Assembly (NCBI GenBank): GCA_012932865.1
Contig: SAXG01000053.1
Coordinates: 248,001 to 312,000, forward strand
DNA from: Amylostereum areolatum
Taxonomy: Eukaryota; Basidiomycota; Agaricomycetes; Russulales; Stereaceae
DNA: 64,000 nt
Reading direction: 5' to 3'
Below are positions 45,170-56,954 of the stretch, one piece after another. The notes below the pieces were generated by a model that saw only the letters and a program-made list of their open reading frames with translations, did no database searches and was not told where the DNA came from. The translations under genes were made by a program, and so were the position numbers. Numbering within the stretch: the first letter of the stretch is position 1; each line of letters opens with the position of its first letter.

Positions 45170-46696
45170 TTCTTGGGAAACGAAAGTCGCGGAAAAACTC
45201 GCTGGTGCTCTACGTCTCCGCCACGTCCGAATCCGAGTATGAGCCACCGCACGCCAGCTCGTCCAAGATAGCCCTCGACGATGCCCCCGAAAAACGCTAT
45301 CAATGTCCGCACGAAGGATGCGACAAGTCGTACACGAAGCCGTCTCGTCTCGAGGAGCACGAACGCTCGCACACGGGCCATGTACGTGCCGCCCGTTCGC
45401 CTTTCTTCGTTGGTGCTAACGAGCATACCGTGCAGAGACCGTTCGTGTGCACCACCTGCGGCAAATCCTACCTGCGCGAAACCCATCTGCAGGCGCACTC
45501 CCGGTCCCACCTCTCCCACGCCGAGCGGCCGTTCGCGTGCGACGCGTCCGACTGCGACAAGCGCTTCTGGACCGCCCAACACCTCCGGGTCCACCAGGAG
45601 GTCCTCCACTTTGGCGAGAAACCGTTCAAGGTGTGTCCCCGTGCATTGTCGCCCCTCTCCCCTTCTTCCCTTCCGAGAGACAAGAGGGTGGAATCTGTCC
45701 GGGCAGGATGCCTCGCTACTCCCTTGGGAACATATGCAAGGGGACAGGGGCGATGCCGGAAACGCGGATAACGCATCCCTCGTTTTCAGCATCGTGTCCT
45801 GCGCGATATCGTCCAAGGAAGTCGTTCAGCGTCGTTCAAAGTCGATTTCACCGAACCATGGCCTCCATGCGCGCTGTCCGTCTTCTCGACATCGTCTAAC
45901 CTCTCCTCTCAGTGCACCGTACCGGACTGCCCCGCCGCGTTCTTGAAGCACCACCAGCTCCGTTCCCACCTCGCCACGTCCCACGCCCCTCCCGGCACGA
46001 AGCCCTACCCATGCGCCCACGCCGGCTGCGACAAATCCTTCAGCACGAGCCAAAAGCTGCGCGCGCACCAAAAGGTCCACGACGGTACGCGTCTCCCTCT
46101 TTTCCCGCCGCCCGCCGTCCCGCATGACCCGCGCCCAGACAAGCGCTACACCTGCGTCCACGCGCCCTGCCGCCCCACCGCCTTCTACCCGACCTGGTCC
46201 GCCCTCCAACACCACATCCGCACCGACCACCCCCCGACCTGCCCGCACGCCGCCTGCCGCCGCAAAACCTTCTCCTCCCACAAGGGCCTGCGCGCCCACC
46301 TCAAACTCCACGAGCAGCGCGCCGCCGAGGACGGGTCGGACGCCGCCGAGCCCGAGCCCGGGCGCCCGCGCAAGCGTCGGCGCGGCGGCGAGCTCGGCCG
46401 CGATTGGCGCTGCGAGGAGCCGGGCTGCCCCAAGGACTTCGAATCCGTGCGCGCGCTTCGCCCCTCCCCCCTCCTCAGACTCCTCCCGTCCACGCTGACG
46501 CGCTCGCCGCGCAGAAACGGGCCCTCGCGACCCACCACCGCGTCGTCCACCTCGGTCGGCGCGACTTCGTGTGCGCGCGCGCCGGCTGCGGGCGCGCGTA
46601 CGGGTACAAGCATCTTCTGCAGCGGCACACCGCACGGATGCACACGTCCACGCGGCCCGCATCCGACGCGGACGAAGCTGAGGCCGACGAAGAGCT

Positions 46697-46732
<36 letters not shown>

Positions 46733-47087
46733 GTACGAGCCCGCACCCGCACCCGCGCCTGCGCCTGCGCCGCGCCGCGCCGCCAAGACGCCGCGGGCAG
46801 AACGGGCGTCCGCCATCGACGTCATCACGGGCAAAGCGTACAAGGACGGGCGGGCGGGCGCGACGGCGAAGCGGCTGCCGTGCCCGTACCCCGCGTTCGC
46901 GGGCCTCTCCGTGGACCTGCGCGGCGCGTGCGCGGACTCGGAGGACGAAGGCGCGCGGCGGGTGCGCGAGCCGTGCGCGTACGTGTTCGGGCGCGCGTAC
47001 GACCTTCGGCGGCATCTGCGCGGGGCGCACGGGGTCGAGCTGGGGAAGGACGAGGTCGACGCGTGGGCGCGGGGCGTGCGCGGGTGA
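45121..47087 (+). CDS. transcription factor IIIA (C2H2 zinc-finger, 5S rRNA gene factor)
   Basis: Binds the 5S rRNA gene internal control region and 5S RNA. Five exons: 45121-45381, 45436-45630, 45913-46084, 46139-46446, 46515-47087; 1509 nt, 502 residues. After a (ACG)n-encoded Thr run come tandem C2H2 fingers: YQCPHEGCDKSYTKPSRLEEH, FVCTTCGKSYLRETHLQAHS, FACDASDCDKRFWTAQHLRVH, CTVPDCPAAFLKHHQLRSHL, YPCAHAGCDKSFSTSQKLRAH, YTCVHAPCRPTAFYPTWSAL, CPHAACRRKTFSSHKGLRAH, WRCEEPGCPKDFES...KRALATH, FVCARAGCGRAYGYKHLLQRH, that is nine fingers, the TFIIIA number. An Asp/Glu-rich block and a last, finger-like CAYVFGRAYDLRRHLRGAH follow. A basic RKRRRGG patch lies before finger 8. The 282-nt intron 2 is unusually long. 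Confidence 0.9.
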
Positions 47088-47816
47088 CGCTGTCCACGCG
47101 CATGTGTATGTAGCTATGTTCAATCGAGAAGGAATGACTCGCATCTGTGTCGATCACGCCCTTTTGCTCCTCGACGGTGCGAGTGCGCGCCGCTCTCGCC
47201 GAAGGGTGCAACTTTTCAAAAGGATGGATAGTATGTATGGGCGAGGCAGGGAGATATGGACAGGGCGACGAGGTAACTGTTACTTACGATACGGATAACG
47301 GATAGGGGGACGGGCTACGGGGTGGGTAGCGGACATATGTGCAGTGCAAGACAGGATCAGCGAGAGCAAAGCAGGTAAACTGGAAATAGTAAACGATTTT
47401 TCGCCGCGAGGGGACGGGACGTGTGTTATGTGGTAAAAAGAAGGACGCCGTCAGCGTCGGAAGAAAGGGAGGGACGTCGGGGCGTAACGGGACCGCCTGC
47501 AAGAAACGGGTTCGGGGAGGATAGGAGGGAAACCGTGGGGTTAAGGAGCGTACAGTAAAGTATGGCGCACTGCGCGGGAAAATAGAGCCGTCGGCGTGGA
47601 AGGAGAGTGGGGTGAAAAAGGACAGGGGTACAGAGGTGGAATATACACAGCAGAAAGAGAGAAGTCATTTTAGGAGAATCAAGGTCGCAGTGACACGGCG
47701 AGACGGGGAAGAGCATCAAAAAGGCGATGGATAGGCACAGCGGGAGGAAAAGGGCGATGTTGTCGAGGAAGGCGCGGCTCGGGGAGGACAGCATCGAGGG
47801 AGAAAGACGACACCCT
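47088..47816. other. convergent intergenic region, TFIIIA (+) / Clr2-like gene (-)
   Basis: No gene seen. Open frames on either strand are short and of random composition. Both 3' UTRs are expected here. Confidence 0.55.
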
Positions 47817-48807
47817 TCAACCGAACACGCGATAGTCCTTGGCCATGATCGGCTTCTCGACGGGCCTCGACACCCTCCTCCTCGTCGCCTGCCTCCGCTC
47901 GCCCTCGCCCTTGACCTTCTCCTCCTCCCCATACAACCGGCTCGTGATCGCGCCCTGGTCGCTCGAGTGTGCGCAGTACCGGCACCAGCACGCCGTCCTC
48001 CGCCCGTTCATCAGCCAGATCGCGTGCGGCGCGAACTCCTGCGGCGACCGGAACTTGAACAGCTTGCGCTTGCGCAGGCCGGGCGCGCCGAACAGGTAGG
48101 CGTCGAACCGCGCGTTGGCCTCGTCGCGCGCGTTCCCGGCCTTGTCGAACCAGAGCGTGTAGCCCGCGGGGAAGTCGGAGAGCGTCCACGCAGGGCCGTG
48201 GCCAGCTGCAACGGCGCGCGGGGCGGTCAGCGGCGCCGAACGGGGCGCGCGGACGACGCGGGGAGGGGTGAAGACGCACCTGAGGGGTCCTTCCTGAGCA
48301 CATGCACCGCGAGCAAGCCCCCGACCTCGTGCAGCCACTTCTCGTACCGCTCGCTCTTCGGGTCCGCCGGAAAGTAGTACGCGAAGTCGCCGTCCGCGTC
48401 CTCCTGGCGCGTGCGCAGGCTCCGCGCGGGCACGCACGCCGCGTCCCCGTCGCTCGTCCGGAGCGTGATCGCGTTGCGGTCGACGCTGAAGTCCCCGTTC
48501 CCCGCCCGCCCATCCGCCGCGCGTGGTGTGGTCCCGGCGGAGCACGGACGCGTCCACCGTCGTCGGCGTCGTGATGCGGGAGAGGACGATGGCGTCCAGA
48601 CGCGACGCGCCCCCCGCGCGCGGCGGACGCGGCGGACGCGGCGGCGGACGCTCGGGCGGCGGCCTTGGACGCGGACGCGGACGCGTTCATGGCTTTGATG
48701 CGTCGATGGCGCTCCACAGCGGCCGGGTCGAGTGTGGAGGTGGAGGCGGTGGGGACGTCGTAGGGGTTGAAGCGGTTCATGGCCTTGGGAGAATGCAGAA
48801 CTGGCAT
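47817..48807 (-). CDS. Clr2-like (cryptic loci regulator 2) domain protein
   Basis: The C-terminal part reads LSDFPAGYTLWFDKAG, RFDAYLFGAPGLRKRKLFKF, RSPQEFAPHAIWLMNGRR and CWCRYCAHSSDQ. This matches the conserved FPxGYxL...RFRSPxEFxPHLxWL...CxCxxC block of Clr2 N-terminal-type proteins, associated in fission yeast with heterochromatic silencing (SHREC). A preceding exon gives NAITLRTSDGDAACVPARS and KSERYEKWLHEVGGLLAVHV, joined by an intron at about 48260-48205. The N-terminus (MPVLHSPKAMNRFNPYDVP, or Met at 48780) is Ala/Ser-rich. I could not make one continuous frame between about 48635 and 48500: poly-G/GC runs there suggest an unrecognised intron or one or two indels. Confidence 0.6.
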
Positions 48808-50243
48808 TGATGGGGAGTTTTCTTCGACTTTTGATGGATAGGGGAGACAAGGGGCAGAAGAAACAAGGATCTTGTGTACTTCTTTTCAGGGACTTGGTGG
48901 AGAGGGAGGGAGGGCCTTGTTGTGTTGAAGGGAGGGGTTGGGTAGATGGAGAAGGGAGACGCAAATGGGGATCAAGCGCGTTTCGGACCCGTGGGAATTG
49001 TGGACGCGACGCGGTTGTCGACTGCCGACAATGCAAATCGATGATCGCTCAATGTCACTTGGTATTCACAAATGACTTGTGCTTCAACAGTTCCAATGCA
49101 ATGCAAAGGGGTCAAGTTGTTTGAGTTGTTTGTTCAACTTGAGGATGGAGGTGGTGGTGAACGATAAGAAGGACGATGAACAAGGTGATCAGAAGTAATC
49201 ACCAGAGGGAGAAATGGTATGATAGATTGTGGTGGTGGTTGGTGGTGGTGATGGTTGATTTGCAGGGCTGATTTCAAAACTGAAGCACTTGGGGGTAGGC
49301 TATTTCTGAAGTAGTAGAAGGGAGAATTCCACACAAGCAAGCAGGTATTTATATAAATCACCAATCAGGCACAGCTGAGTTTGAAATTTATGACTAAATG
49401 TATGTGATAAACCTATCACTAATGTCAAAATCTCATTGGTTGCATGAAAAAGGCTGTGCAGTTCTAGGCATGGACAGAATGTTCTAGAAAATTCGAGAAG
49501 TGCCCAACTTGCTTAGTTGAACATAGACATTTATCCAAGAGCTGTTCAGCAAATTTGTATGCTACAAAAATGGAAACTTTTTCTATAGGTCTGCAGAAGG
49601 TCGCATATGAATTCAATAGGAGGCCAACCTGCACCTTGATGAGAGGTGCATCCATTCAGCAGAAATGGCCATGGGCTTGAAGCTACAATGAGGTCCTGCA
49701 AGCACCCAGTACAGTGTAGGTTAGGCATATATGCACTCAACGATCCATGAACAATCGGATCTCTAGCACCCAGATGTCATCTATGCTATGTGCATGGTAT
49801 ACGTAAAAATGTAGAAATAACTTCACATACCAAACCCTATGAAGTTGAATCCACCTGGCCCCACCTACCAACTCACCCTCACATCATCACCCCACACTCT
49901 AGCCAGTCCCTCTCCATGTGCTTCCACCTCCCCTTCGCAGCTCCAATCCTCCTCCCCGTCCACTCCTCCTCGCATCTCCGCCCAATCACTCGATCCGTCC
50001 CACGCGTCCCACGAGCTCCGCCCGTGGCGGATCCGGAGAGTGAGCGCGGGCACCATCGGCGAGCGCGGGAGGAGCGGAGCGGCGCGGACCGGCGCTTGCG
50101 GCTGGAGGCGTTGGAGGGCGGACTCGTGGGGGGGAGGAGCGGGAGGGGCGGCGAGGACGGCGGCGGGGAGTTCGGGGATACGCGTGGACGCCGTCCGCGC
50201 CGAGGGCGCCGTGCTTGCGCTCGGACTCGCCCGAGACCGCGGC
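48808..50243. other. gene-free AT-rich island then GC-rich spacer
   Basis: 49000-49850 is visibly AT-richer than anything around it, with no frame above about 65 codons and no domain. The composition switches sharply back to GC-rich at about 49900. I could not find terminal inverted repeats, Helitron ends or LTRs. 49900-50243 is antisense to, or 3' of, the broken STIMATE-like gene. Confidence 0.45.
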
Positions 50244-51348
50244 TCATCTTGAGATCGAACGAGCTCGATCGGGAGCGCGAGCGCGTGCGGGCGGTGGCCG
50301 CCTGCGCGCGGGGATCTGCGCCTCGACGTCGTGCAGGGAGGCGGGGCCGGCGTCGTGCGCTTCGTCGTCCGAGTCCGAGTCCGAGTCGGAGGGGTGGTGG
50401 AAGAGCGGTTCGCGGTCGGCGGCGCCGACAAGGGAGGGTCTGGGCGTGTCGGAGGGGAGAGCGACGCCGGCGCCGGCGGAGCCCTTGACGATGGAGTCGA
50501 TGAGCCAGAACTGGAGGACGTTCATGAGGATGGGGGAAGACGCCCATCGTGCTGCGGGCGGACGCGGTTGTGAGCGCAGGGGTCGCGGTGGAGAGGATGG
50601 GGACGCAAAAATGACCTGGACCGCGTTCGAGTGGCCGACCAGCTGGGAGCCAGGCCGACTTGAAGATGCCGGGCCAGATGAAGAAGAGGGCCGATGACGA
50701 GGAGCTTCATGGTGGTGAGCGCGACGACGTAGACGCCGGCCTGGCGGCCAGTACACCTTGGAGGGCGGGGAGCCGTACTGGCGGACTCGAACCTTGAGGT
50801 GGACTTTCTCGGTGAAGAGCCAGGTGAGGAGGTGGAGGATGAAGTAGATGATGGCGACGCCTGCGATGGAGACGAGTGAGCGGGGGGAAACGACGCGAGC
50901 GGGCGCGGGCGCGCACCGAAGGTGGTGTCGATGAGGAGTTGAGGAAGTAGTACACGCAGGCGTTCCCCGGAGCGTGCTGAGCCGACGTGGATATGAGGAC
51001 GTTCGTGCCGTGCACGAACATCTGGCCGATGACCTGCTTGCAGACGTCGAACATCCTGGGGCAACCGGGGCGTTGAGGGCGCGTGGGCGCACGCAGACGG
51101 GGGATACGCACCATATTCGCCACGGCGCGTGGGGGTTCCCTATGGCGTTTGTAGACGAGGAGGCGATGACGACGACGCCCATGACGGCTGCACGTCGCAA
51201 GGCGAAGATGTGGGGTGGGTGCGTGGACGGGAAGTCTGAGAGGACGCACGACGGCGCGGTTTTGCCGAGAGATACATGATTGGCGGTCGACGGGGAAGTC
51301 CTCGAGGGAACCTCCGTCCTCGATGGGTTCTGAGGCGTTGAGCGACAT
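50244..51348 (-). pseudogene. STIMATE/TMEM110-like (yeast Ypl162c) vacuolar/ER membrane protein, frameshifted
   Basis: Recognisable blocks in order: MSLNASEPIEDG (start 51348); AAVMGVVVIAS then LVYKRHREPPR and PWRIW; MFDVCKQVIGQMFVHGTNVL; NACVYYFLN then LIDTTFG; VAIIYFILHLLTWLF; YGSPPSKVYW; GVYVVALTTMKLLVIG; LFFIWPGIFKSAWL; LVGHSNAVQVIFA; ILMNVLQFWLIDSIVKGS; then a Ser/Asp-rich tail. The family is a conserved multi-pass protein of the ER-plasma membrane contact/vacuolar membrane. At least four frame changes not explained by introns are needed (around VVVIAS/LVYKR, RE-PPR/PWRIW, VIG/LFFIW, AWL/LVGHS, GVFP/ILMN). It is therefore most likely decayed; dense sequence error is the alternative. Confidence 0.65.
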
Positions 51349-52584
51349 AGCGGTGGTCGGCAGGATAGGGGATTGCGACACGTGACGGGCAGAGAGGCGC
51401 GGTTGCGCGGTTGGTAGCGCAAGTGACGAGGACGGGGCGGAGGCAAGCGCGCACCGGTTCGGCGCGGCACGTTCGGTCGCGGTTCGGTGGTTATAGATCT
51501 GGTTCACTCTAAAGACACTGACCAAGCTGACGACTCGTTGAATGAGCGAAATTTGGCGTATTAGACGAAGGGTGTGTGGGCGATGAGGGATATTTATGAT
51601 GGAGATGGGGGATGTACGCAGAACAGCCTAGCAGGCCGTGGAATGGCGCCGGCCGACACACATCGGCTGACGGCAGGTTGGGAGAGAGAGAGAGGAGATC
51701 GCCAGTTGGGGTACTGTGAGGTCGTATTTATGCTGGAGCATGTTGGGTAGGAAGGGTGTACAAATAGAGGGATTGACCTGACATGAGGAATGGAACGCGT
51801 GCCAACGTATTACGACCCGATAGAGCGCCAGAGACAGAGCAGTTTACGGAAGTTGCAGCCCGTAGCTTGATCCTGATACGGAAGCATCGTGGATTCAAAT
51901 AACTCGCAAGTAACTCTGAAGGCATTGTGCTAGTCAAGCATTACTTGCGCTGGCAAGCAGTAATGACGGCGGCGGGAGTTTTAGGAGGAGCCTGAACGAC
52001 AGTGTTGGTGGAAAGATATCGATCCAGAGAAACGTTTCTGCATGAATCTACTCCACGGAATACATACATCTTCACTGCCGATGCATTGGTAGTAGAACAG
52101 AGTACGTGGTACGCGCTGTCCATTGAACAGAAACAAAGGCCAAAAGGCAAGTTAGTAAGTGTTGCTATCGCTTACGTAAAAGACTGTAGCTGTCTGTGTG
52201 CAATCGTAACAAGTGCGACGTTGCTCACCACGAACCCCCATCTCACATTCTCTCCCTTGTTTGTCTTCGGCCTCACCCATCCTTGAATTATCGTCGAGTT
52301 TTACTGAAGATCAGTAATGAGCGCCCTGTTTGGACGAAGTCGACCCCCAACAACAACCTCCCGGGCGGGGCTCATCTCCGTACTCCAGGGTCCCCGATGG
52401 ATCCCACATCCTTGCCTCTGGCCGAGGCGGCGGACATCGCGTAGCAGCACCAAGATACGTGACGCAGGGCGCTACGGAGAAACGGTCTTATGCGCCGTCG
52501 TCAGGATCAACCGAGTGTGCGTCCCGTCGTGTCGCATCCGCCCGTACTAACCCGCACACGCCTTCCCCAGTTTCAGCGTGCATC
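51349..52584. other. intergenic between decayed STIMATE-like gene and decayed SEC18 copy
   Basis: No supportable gene. Open frames are short. The two flanking relics point away from each other, so ancestral promoters may have lain here. Confidence 0.45.
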
Positions 52585-55104
52585 CAGCCCAAGCGACGCG
52601 TTCGCACTCACAAACTGCATCGTCGTGAACCCGGGAGATTCTTTAACAACGGCGAGCACGTCCTCATCAAGGGCGAGTTCGCCGTCACCGTCCGTGCGTT
52701 TCGCGCCGTCTTCGATCACGTACGCCCACTGACTCCCGGACCCGCACCGACACCACGGAAAAATACAACGTGGCACGATTGGAGCCTCCGCGATGCAGCG
52801 CCAATGGATCGGCCTGTCCCCCTGGCGCACACCGTCACCGTGGAGCCCCTCCCGCGACCGCACACGCCGCCGCCCGCGCTCCTTCCCAGCTGTCGCGCTC
52901 GAGGTCGGCTTCAACCGTCGCCGGACACGAGTCCCCCACCGAGTTCTCCGCCGCGCCCTCGCGCGCCCGTCCTCCGGCGTATGCGGCGGCGTATTGCTCA
53001 CCGTCGGCCGGTCTTCGTGATGGAGTTCACGGAAGCACAACCTAGCACAACGAGCGCGCGGAGTCGTCGAGCTCGCGGATGGGCAACGGGGCGATCCGCG
53101 CGGTGGGGGAGACGCACGGGGGATCGCGGCATCGTGATGGAGAAGACGGACGTGACGTCATGAAGGACCCAGTTCGCTGATCAGATCAGTCGAGCGCGAA
53201 AAAGTGCGTGGGCAGGTTCTCGTGGCGGACGGGGCAGGTGCTGATGCGTGCGTGGGCAGGGCGGCACCGAACGCGATCCTCGCGCCCAACTTCAAGTTCG
53301 AGGACATGGGCATCGTGGACTGGACCGGGTTCAGCGCGATCTTCCGGCGCGCGTTCGCGTCGCGCGTGTTCCCGCCCGGGACTCGTGGAGAAGCTCGGCA
53401 TTCAGCACGTCAAGGGCATCCTCCTGCACGGTCCCCCGGTACGGGCAAGACGTTGATGGCGCGGCAGATCGGGAAGATGGTCAACGCGCGCGAGCCCAAG
53501 ATCGTGAACGGCCCCGAAATCCTGAACAAGTACGTTGGTGCGTCGGAGGAGAACATCCGGAAGCTGTTGCGGACGCGGAGAAGGAGGTGAGCGGCGTCGA
53601 CATCCCCAGTTCGCGGGTGGCTAATGCCGCCCATAGTACAAGGAAAAGGGCGACGAGAGCGGGTGCACATCATCATCTTCGATGAATTGGACGCGGTGTT
53701 CAAGAGCGTGGGTCGAACAACAGGGGACGGGTTGGCGACACAGTAGTGAACCAGCTGCTGTCGAAGATGGACGGTGTCGACCAGTTGAACAACATCCTGA
53801 TCATCGGAATGACCAACCGGCTGGACATGATCGACGAGGCCTGCTCCGCCCCGGCCGTCCTAGAGGTGCGACATGGAGATCTCGCTCCCTGACGAGCACG
53901 GGCGATACCAGATTGAACATAACCCACACGGCCAAGATGCGTACGAACGGCGTCCTCGACAGCGACGTCAACCTCGACGAGCTCGCGAAGCTCACGAAGA
54001 ACTTCTCCGGCGCGAGATCGGCGGTCTGGTCAAGAGCGCGACGAGTTTTGCCTCAATCGGCACGTCAGGTCGGGAGATGGCGGGCATCAGCGACGACGTG
54101 GAGAACTTGAGGGTGAACTTGGATGACTTTTTGAATGCGCTGGACGAGGTTCATCCGGCGTTTGTGTGTGTCCGAGGGAACTCCAGCAAGTTGTCCAGAA
54201 CGGGATCATCACTTCGATCCTGTTGTCGACGTACGCGTTCTTCTTCCTCTCGTACTACTCGTACTAATGCTCACTTCTCCCCACTCGTGCAGGAGCTCCT
54301 TCGCACAGGCCAGCTCTCGTCGATCAAGTGCGCACGTCGGCGCGTACCCCTCTGTCAGCGTGTCTTGCACGGTCCCTCTGGCAGTGGCAAGACCGCGCTC
54401 GCGGCGACGATCGCGCAGGCCCCGAGTCCCATTCATCAAGCTATCACGCCCGACAAACATGGTCGGCTTTCTCCGAGCAGCAGAAGATCCAGGCGTCTCG
54501 AAGGTGTTGCAGACAGCACCAAGTCCCCACGAGCGTAGTGTTCGTAGACAACATCGAGCGACTGCTTGGTTCGTTCCGCCTCCGGCTTCAGCACCTTCTC
54601 TTACTGACTCGAATGGGCAGATTGGCACACCTGTCGGACCCCGCTTCTCGAACTCGGTCCTGCAAGCATTGATGGTTCTCATGGGCAAACGCCCGCCAAA
54701 GGTACGCGTTCCCTTCCCTCCCTTGATCACAGCTAACCTCTTCCCTAAGGGCCATCGCCTCCTCGTCATCGCCACAACCTCCCTCCGTCCGATGTCCGAC
54801 GACCTGGGTCTGTCTTCCTTCGACGCCGAACTGCGCGTCCCGCCCATCACGCGCCTCTCCGCGCTCGACCGTGTCCTGGAGGCCGTCGAGCTCTTCCCCG
54901 CGCGCACTCGCGCAAAAGCGCCGTGGCGATGCTGCGGCAGACGGGCTGGACGACGAGAGCGAGGCTGATCGGCATCAGAAGCTTTTGAGTACGGTGGAGA
55001 TGGCGAGGCAGGAACCCGAGGCGGTTGCGGAGAGGCTGACGAGCGCGTTGATGGGGCTGGGATGTAGTGCGTGGACGATTTCGGGCTTGTTGGGAACACG
55101 ATAG
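52585..55104 (+). pseudogene. SEC18/NSF vesicle-fusion ATPase, decayed copy
   Basis: Blocks of NSF appear in the family order. N-domain: [55 protein letters not shown]1: [50 protein letters not shown], Walker [35 protein letters not shown], Walker [45 protein letters not shown]2: LHGPSGSGKTALAATIAQA, SNSVLQALMVLMGKRPPK, LLVIATTSLRP, MARQEPEAVAERLTSALMGL. Between blocks the frame changes at least ten times (for example at FPP/LVEK, HGPP/GTGK and NIRKL/DAEKE), and several stops intervene. NSF is single-copy and essential in fungi, so a functional gene is expected elsewhere and this is a duplicated, non-functional copy. Confidence 0.8.
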
Positions 55105-55759
55105 ATAACGACTGTCCTCTGTAACTCCTCAGAACACGATTGTATACATGCGGACTTGAACGTCGGGCTTTCCAAGCTAACTGCAGGCCTCAGGCTCTGA
55201 GGTAAGTTGGGACTTGGAGTCTTGGACTGTGGAGGCAAGGCGACCGGCCGGCGCTGGCCAATGGCCTAAGTCCGGGATCCGGAGGCTGCTGACCCATTCG
55301 CGTCCGATAGCGCTGACTCCGCCACTGGGAAAGACTGGCAAGGTTCCTCCTCACTACACATTACCAAAGAGAAAAAGGGCCCCGTCAATCAACCTGCAAT
55401 TCACGGATCGTGTTGGATCATGGCGGTGATTACGGCTCATCATGTTTCTTCATATCAAACCGCTCGCCGCGCCAGGAACGACTTGCGCCATCTAACGCAG
55501 GCTAATTCGTCCGCCACAACACGAATGCACACGGTGCCGTCTGCTCTGTCAGCTACTTGCGACGACGTGGCGAAGACACCGCGTCGAGCTGACGGAGCTC
55601 CGTCTGTCTGCCGGCGGACGACGTCGACGCCGTCGAGGCGATCATCGTCGAGGATATTCTGCATAAAGCGGGTGCGATAATCGACTCCAACCACCCACAA
55701 ACCCGTTCTCGAACTCGTTATTCAATCCTAACCTACATATCCGAAGCCTTCGAAACATC
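55105..55759. other. intergenic, no gene seen
   Basis: Lies between the decayed SEC18 and SDR copies. Frames are short and overlapping, with no recognisable motif or repeat. Confidence 0.45.
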
Positions 55760-56752
55760 ATGGTCTCTCCAAACGCACGGGCCGCGATCGCCACCTTCAA
55801 GACCTCTGTCCCCCCTCCCCCTGTGCTCTTCGTCGGCGGACAGCGGGATCGAAGGCCACGCTTCTCCAACTGCCGAGCACACGCCCCAGCCGAACATCTA
55901 CGTCGTCGGCCGGAGCAAGGCCGCGGCCGCACCCCTCCTCAGCGCTACAGCCTCAACGCGACGGGGGCGCTGTCATCATTCGAACGGATACGGTGCGGTC
56001 CTAGGAAGTAGGAGCGGGTCGTGGTGCGGAGGTGGCGCGAAGGAGACGAAGCTGGATCTGCTGTACCTCTGGCCGGATTTATCAGTTTCGAAGGCCGACA
56101 ACGTGAGTAGAAACTGTCGATCCCTCTGTGTACAGCAAAGACTACTGATCATGATTCTTCAGCGACCGAGGACGGGCTAGACGCGTCCATGGCTCTGCGC
56201 TATTACGGCCGCGGCTGCTATGCAACGTCGCTCCCCTCCTTTCGGCTGCCCCTTCCGCGCGTCGTCAACATCCTCGCCGGGGGACAGGAAGGCCCGATCG
56301 ACACAGATGACCTCTCCCTCGCGCGGCCCGCAAACTACAGCTTCGCAAAAGCGGCGTCCCATCCGCGACGATGTTGACGTTGTTCATGGAGCGCCTCGCC
56401 GCGGAGCAACGCGCATCAGTTTCGTGCACGTCTTCCGGGACCGACATATACACCGAAGTTCACGCGCGGGTCCAGCGGCGTGAAATACCTTTCATGCGAT
56501 GGATCGTGTGCGCATGAGTGGGGTGTTTGCGAAGAGCGCGGTGGAGGCTGGCGAGCGTGCGCTATACATCGCGCTGGCGACGAATTACGGGACGCAGGAG
56601 GCCGGGGACGGTACAGTGCGTTTGCTGAAACATAGATGGGGAAGACGCGGGAACGAGAAGGTTCTGAAGGAGTTGAGGGAGGAGGGAACCGGTGAGCTAG
56701 TATGGAAACATACGGAAGACGTCTTTCAGAAATTGCGGTCGGAGAGGATGTG
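55760..56752 (+). pseudogene. short-chain dehydrogenase/reductase, decayed copy
   Basis: Starts MVSPNARAAIATFKTSVP; VLFVGG is the start of the nucleotide-binding Rossmann turn, followed in another frame by IYVVGRSKAAAAPLLS. A middle block reads ARVVNILAGGQEGPIDTDDL then LARPANYSFAKAASH, where the active-site Tyr/Lys of the SDR family would fall. The C-terminal open frame 56499-56752 gives GERALYIALATNYGTQEAGD and LVWKHTEDVFQKLRSERM. This resembles fungal SDRs of the type beginning with a VGGTSGIG motif. Here the glycine motif is itself disrupted and at least three frame changes and a stop (56178-56180) separate the blocks. Confidence 0.65.
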
Positions 56753-56954
56753 AGGTCGAGCTGTAGATTTTCATCTCTCGCTTCGTCATACTTCCACGTC
56801 ATATACACATCTATACTTCAGGAACGGATCCAGCGCCCTACACACACAGAGGACATGGATTCCTTCGCCTATCCCGGAACCTCGTCTCCAGATTGAGGTT
56901 GTCATTTTCTTTGGTGAACTTGTACATCGTAAATGATTTCGCCTTCGGCATCCT

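Noticed and set aside
43081..45816. 911-codon open frame on the minus strand
   Set aside because: It matches eRF3 only in the third exon; the rest runs out of frame through introns and across the TFIIIA start. It is a by-product of GC-rich sequence.
55140..55200. Possible tRNA T-arm (GTTCAAGTCC on the minus strand)
   Set aside because: The T-stem does not pair and no cloverleaf can be drawn.
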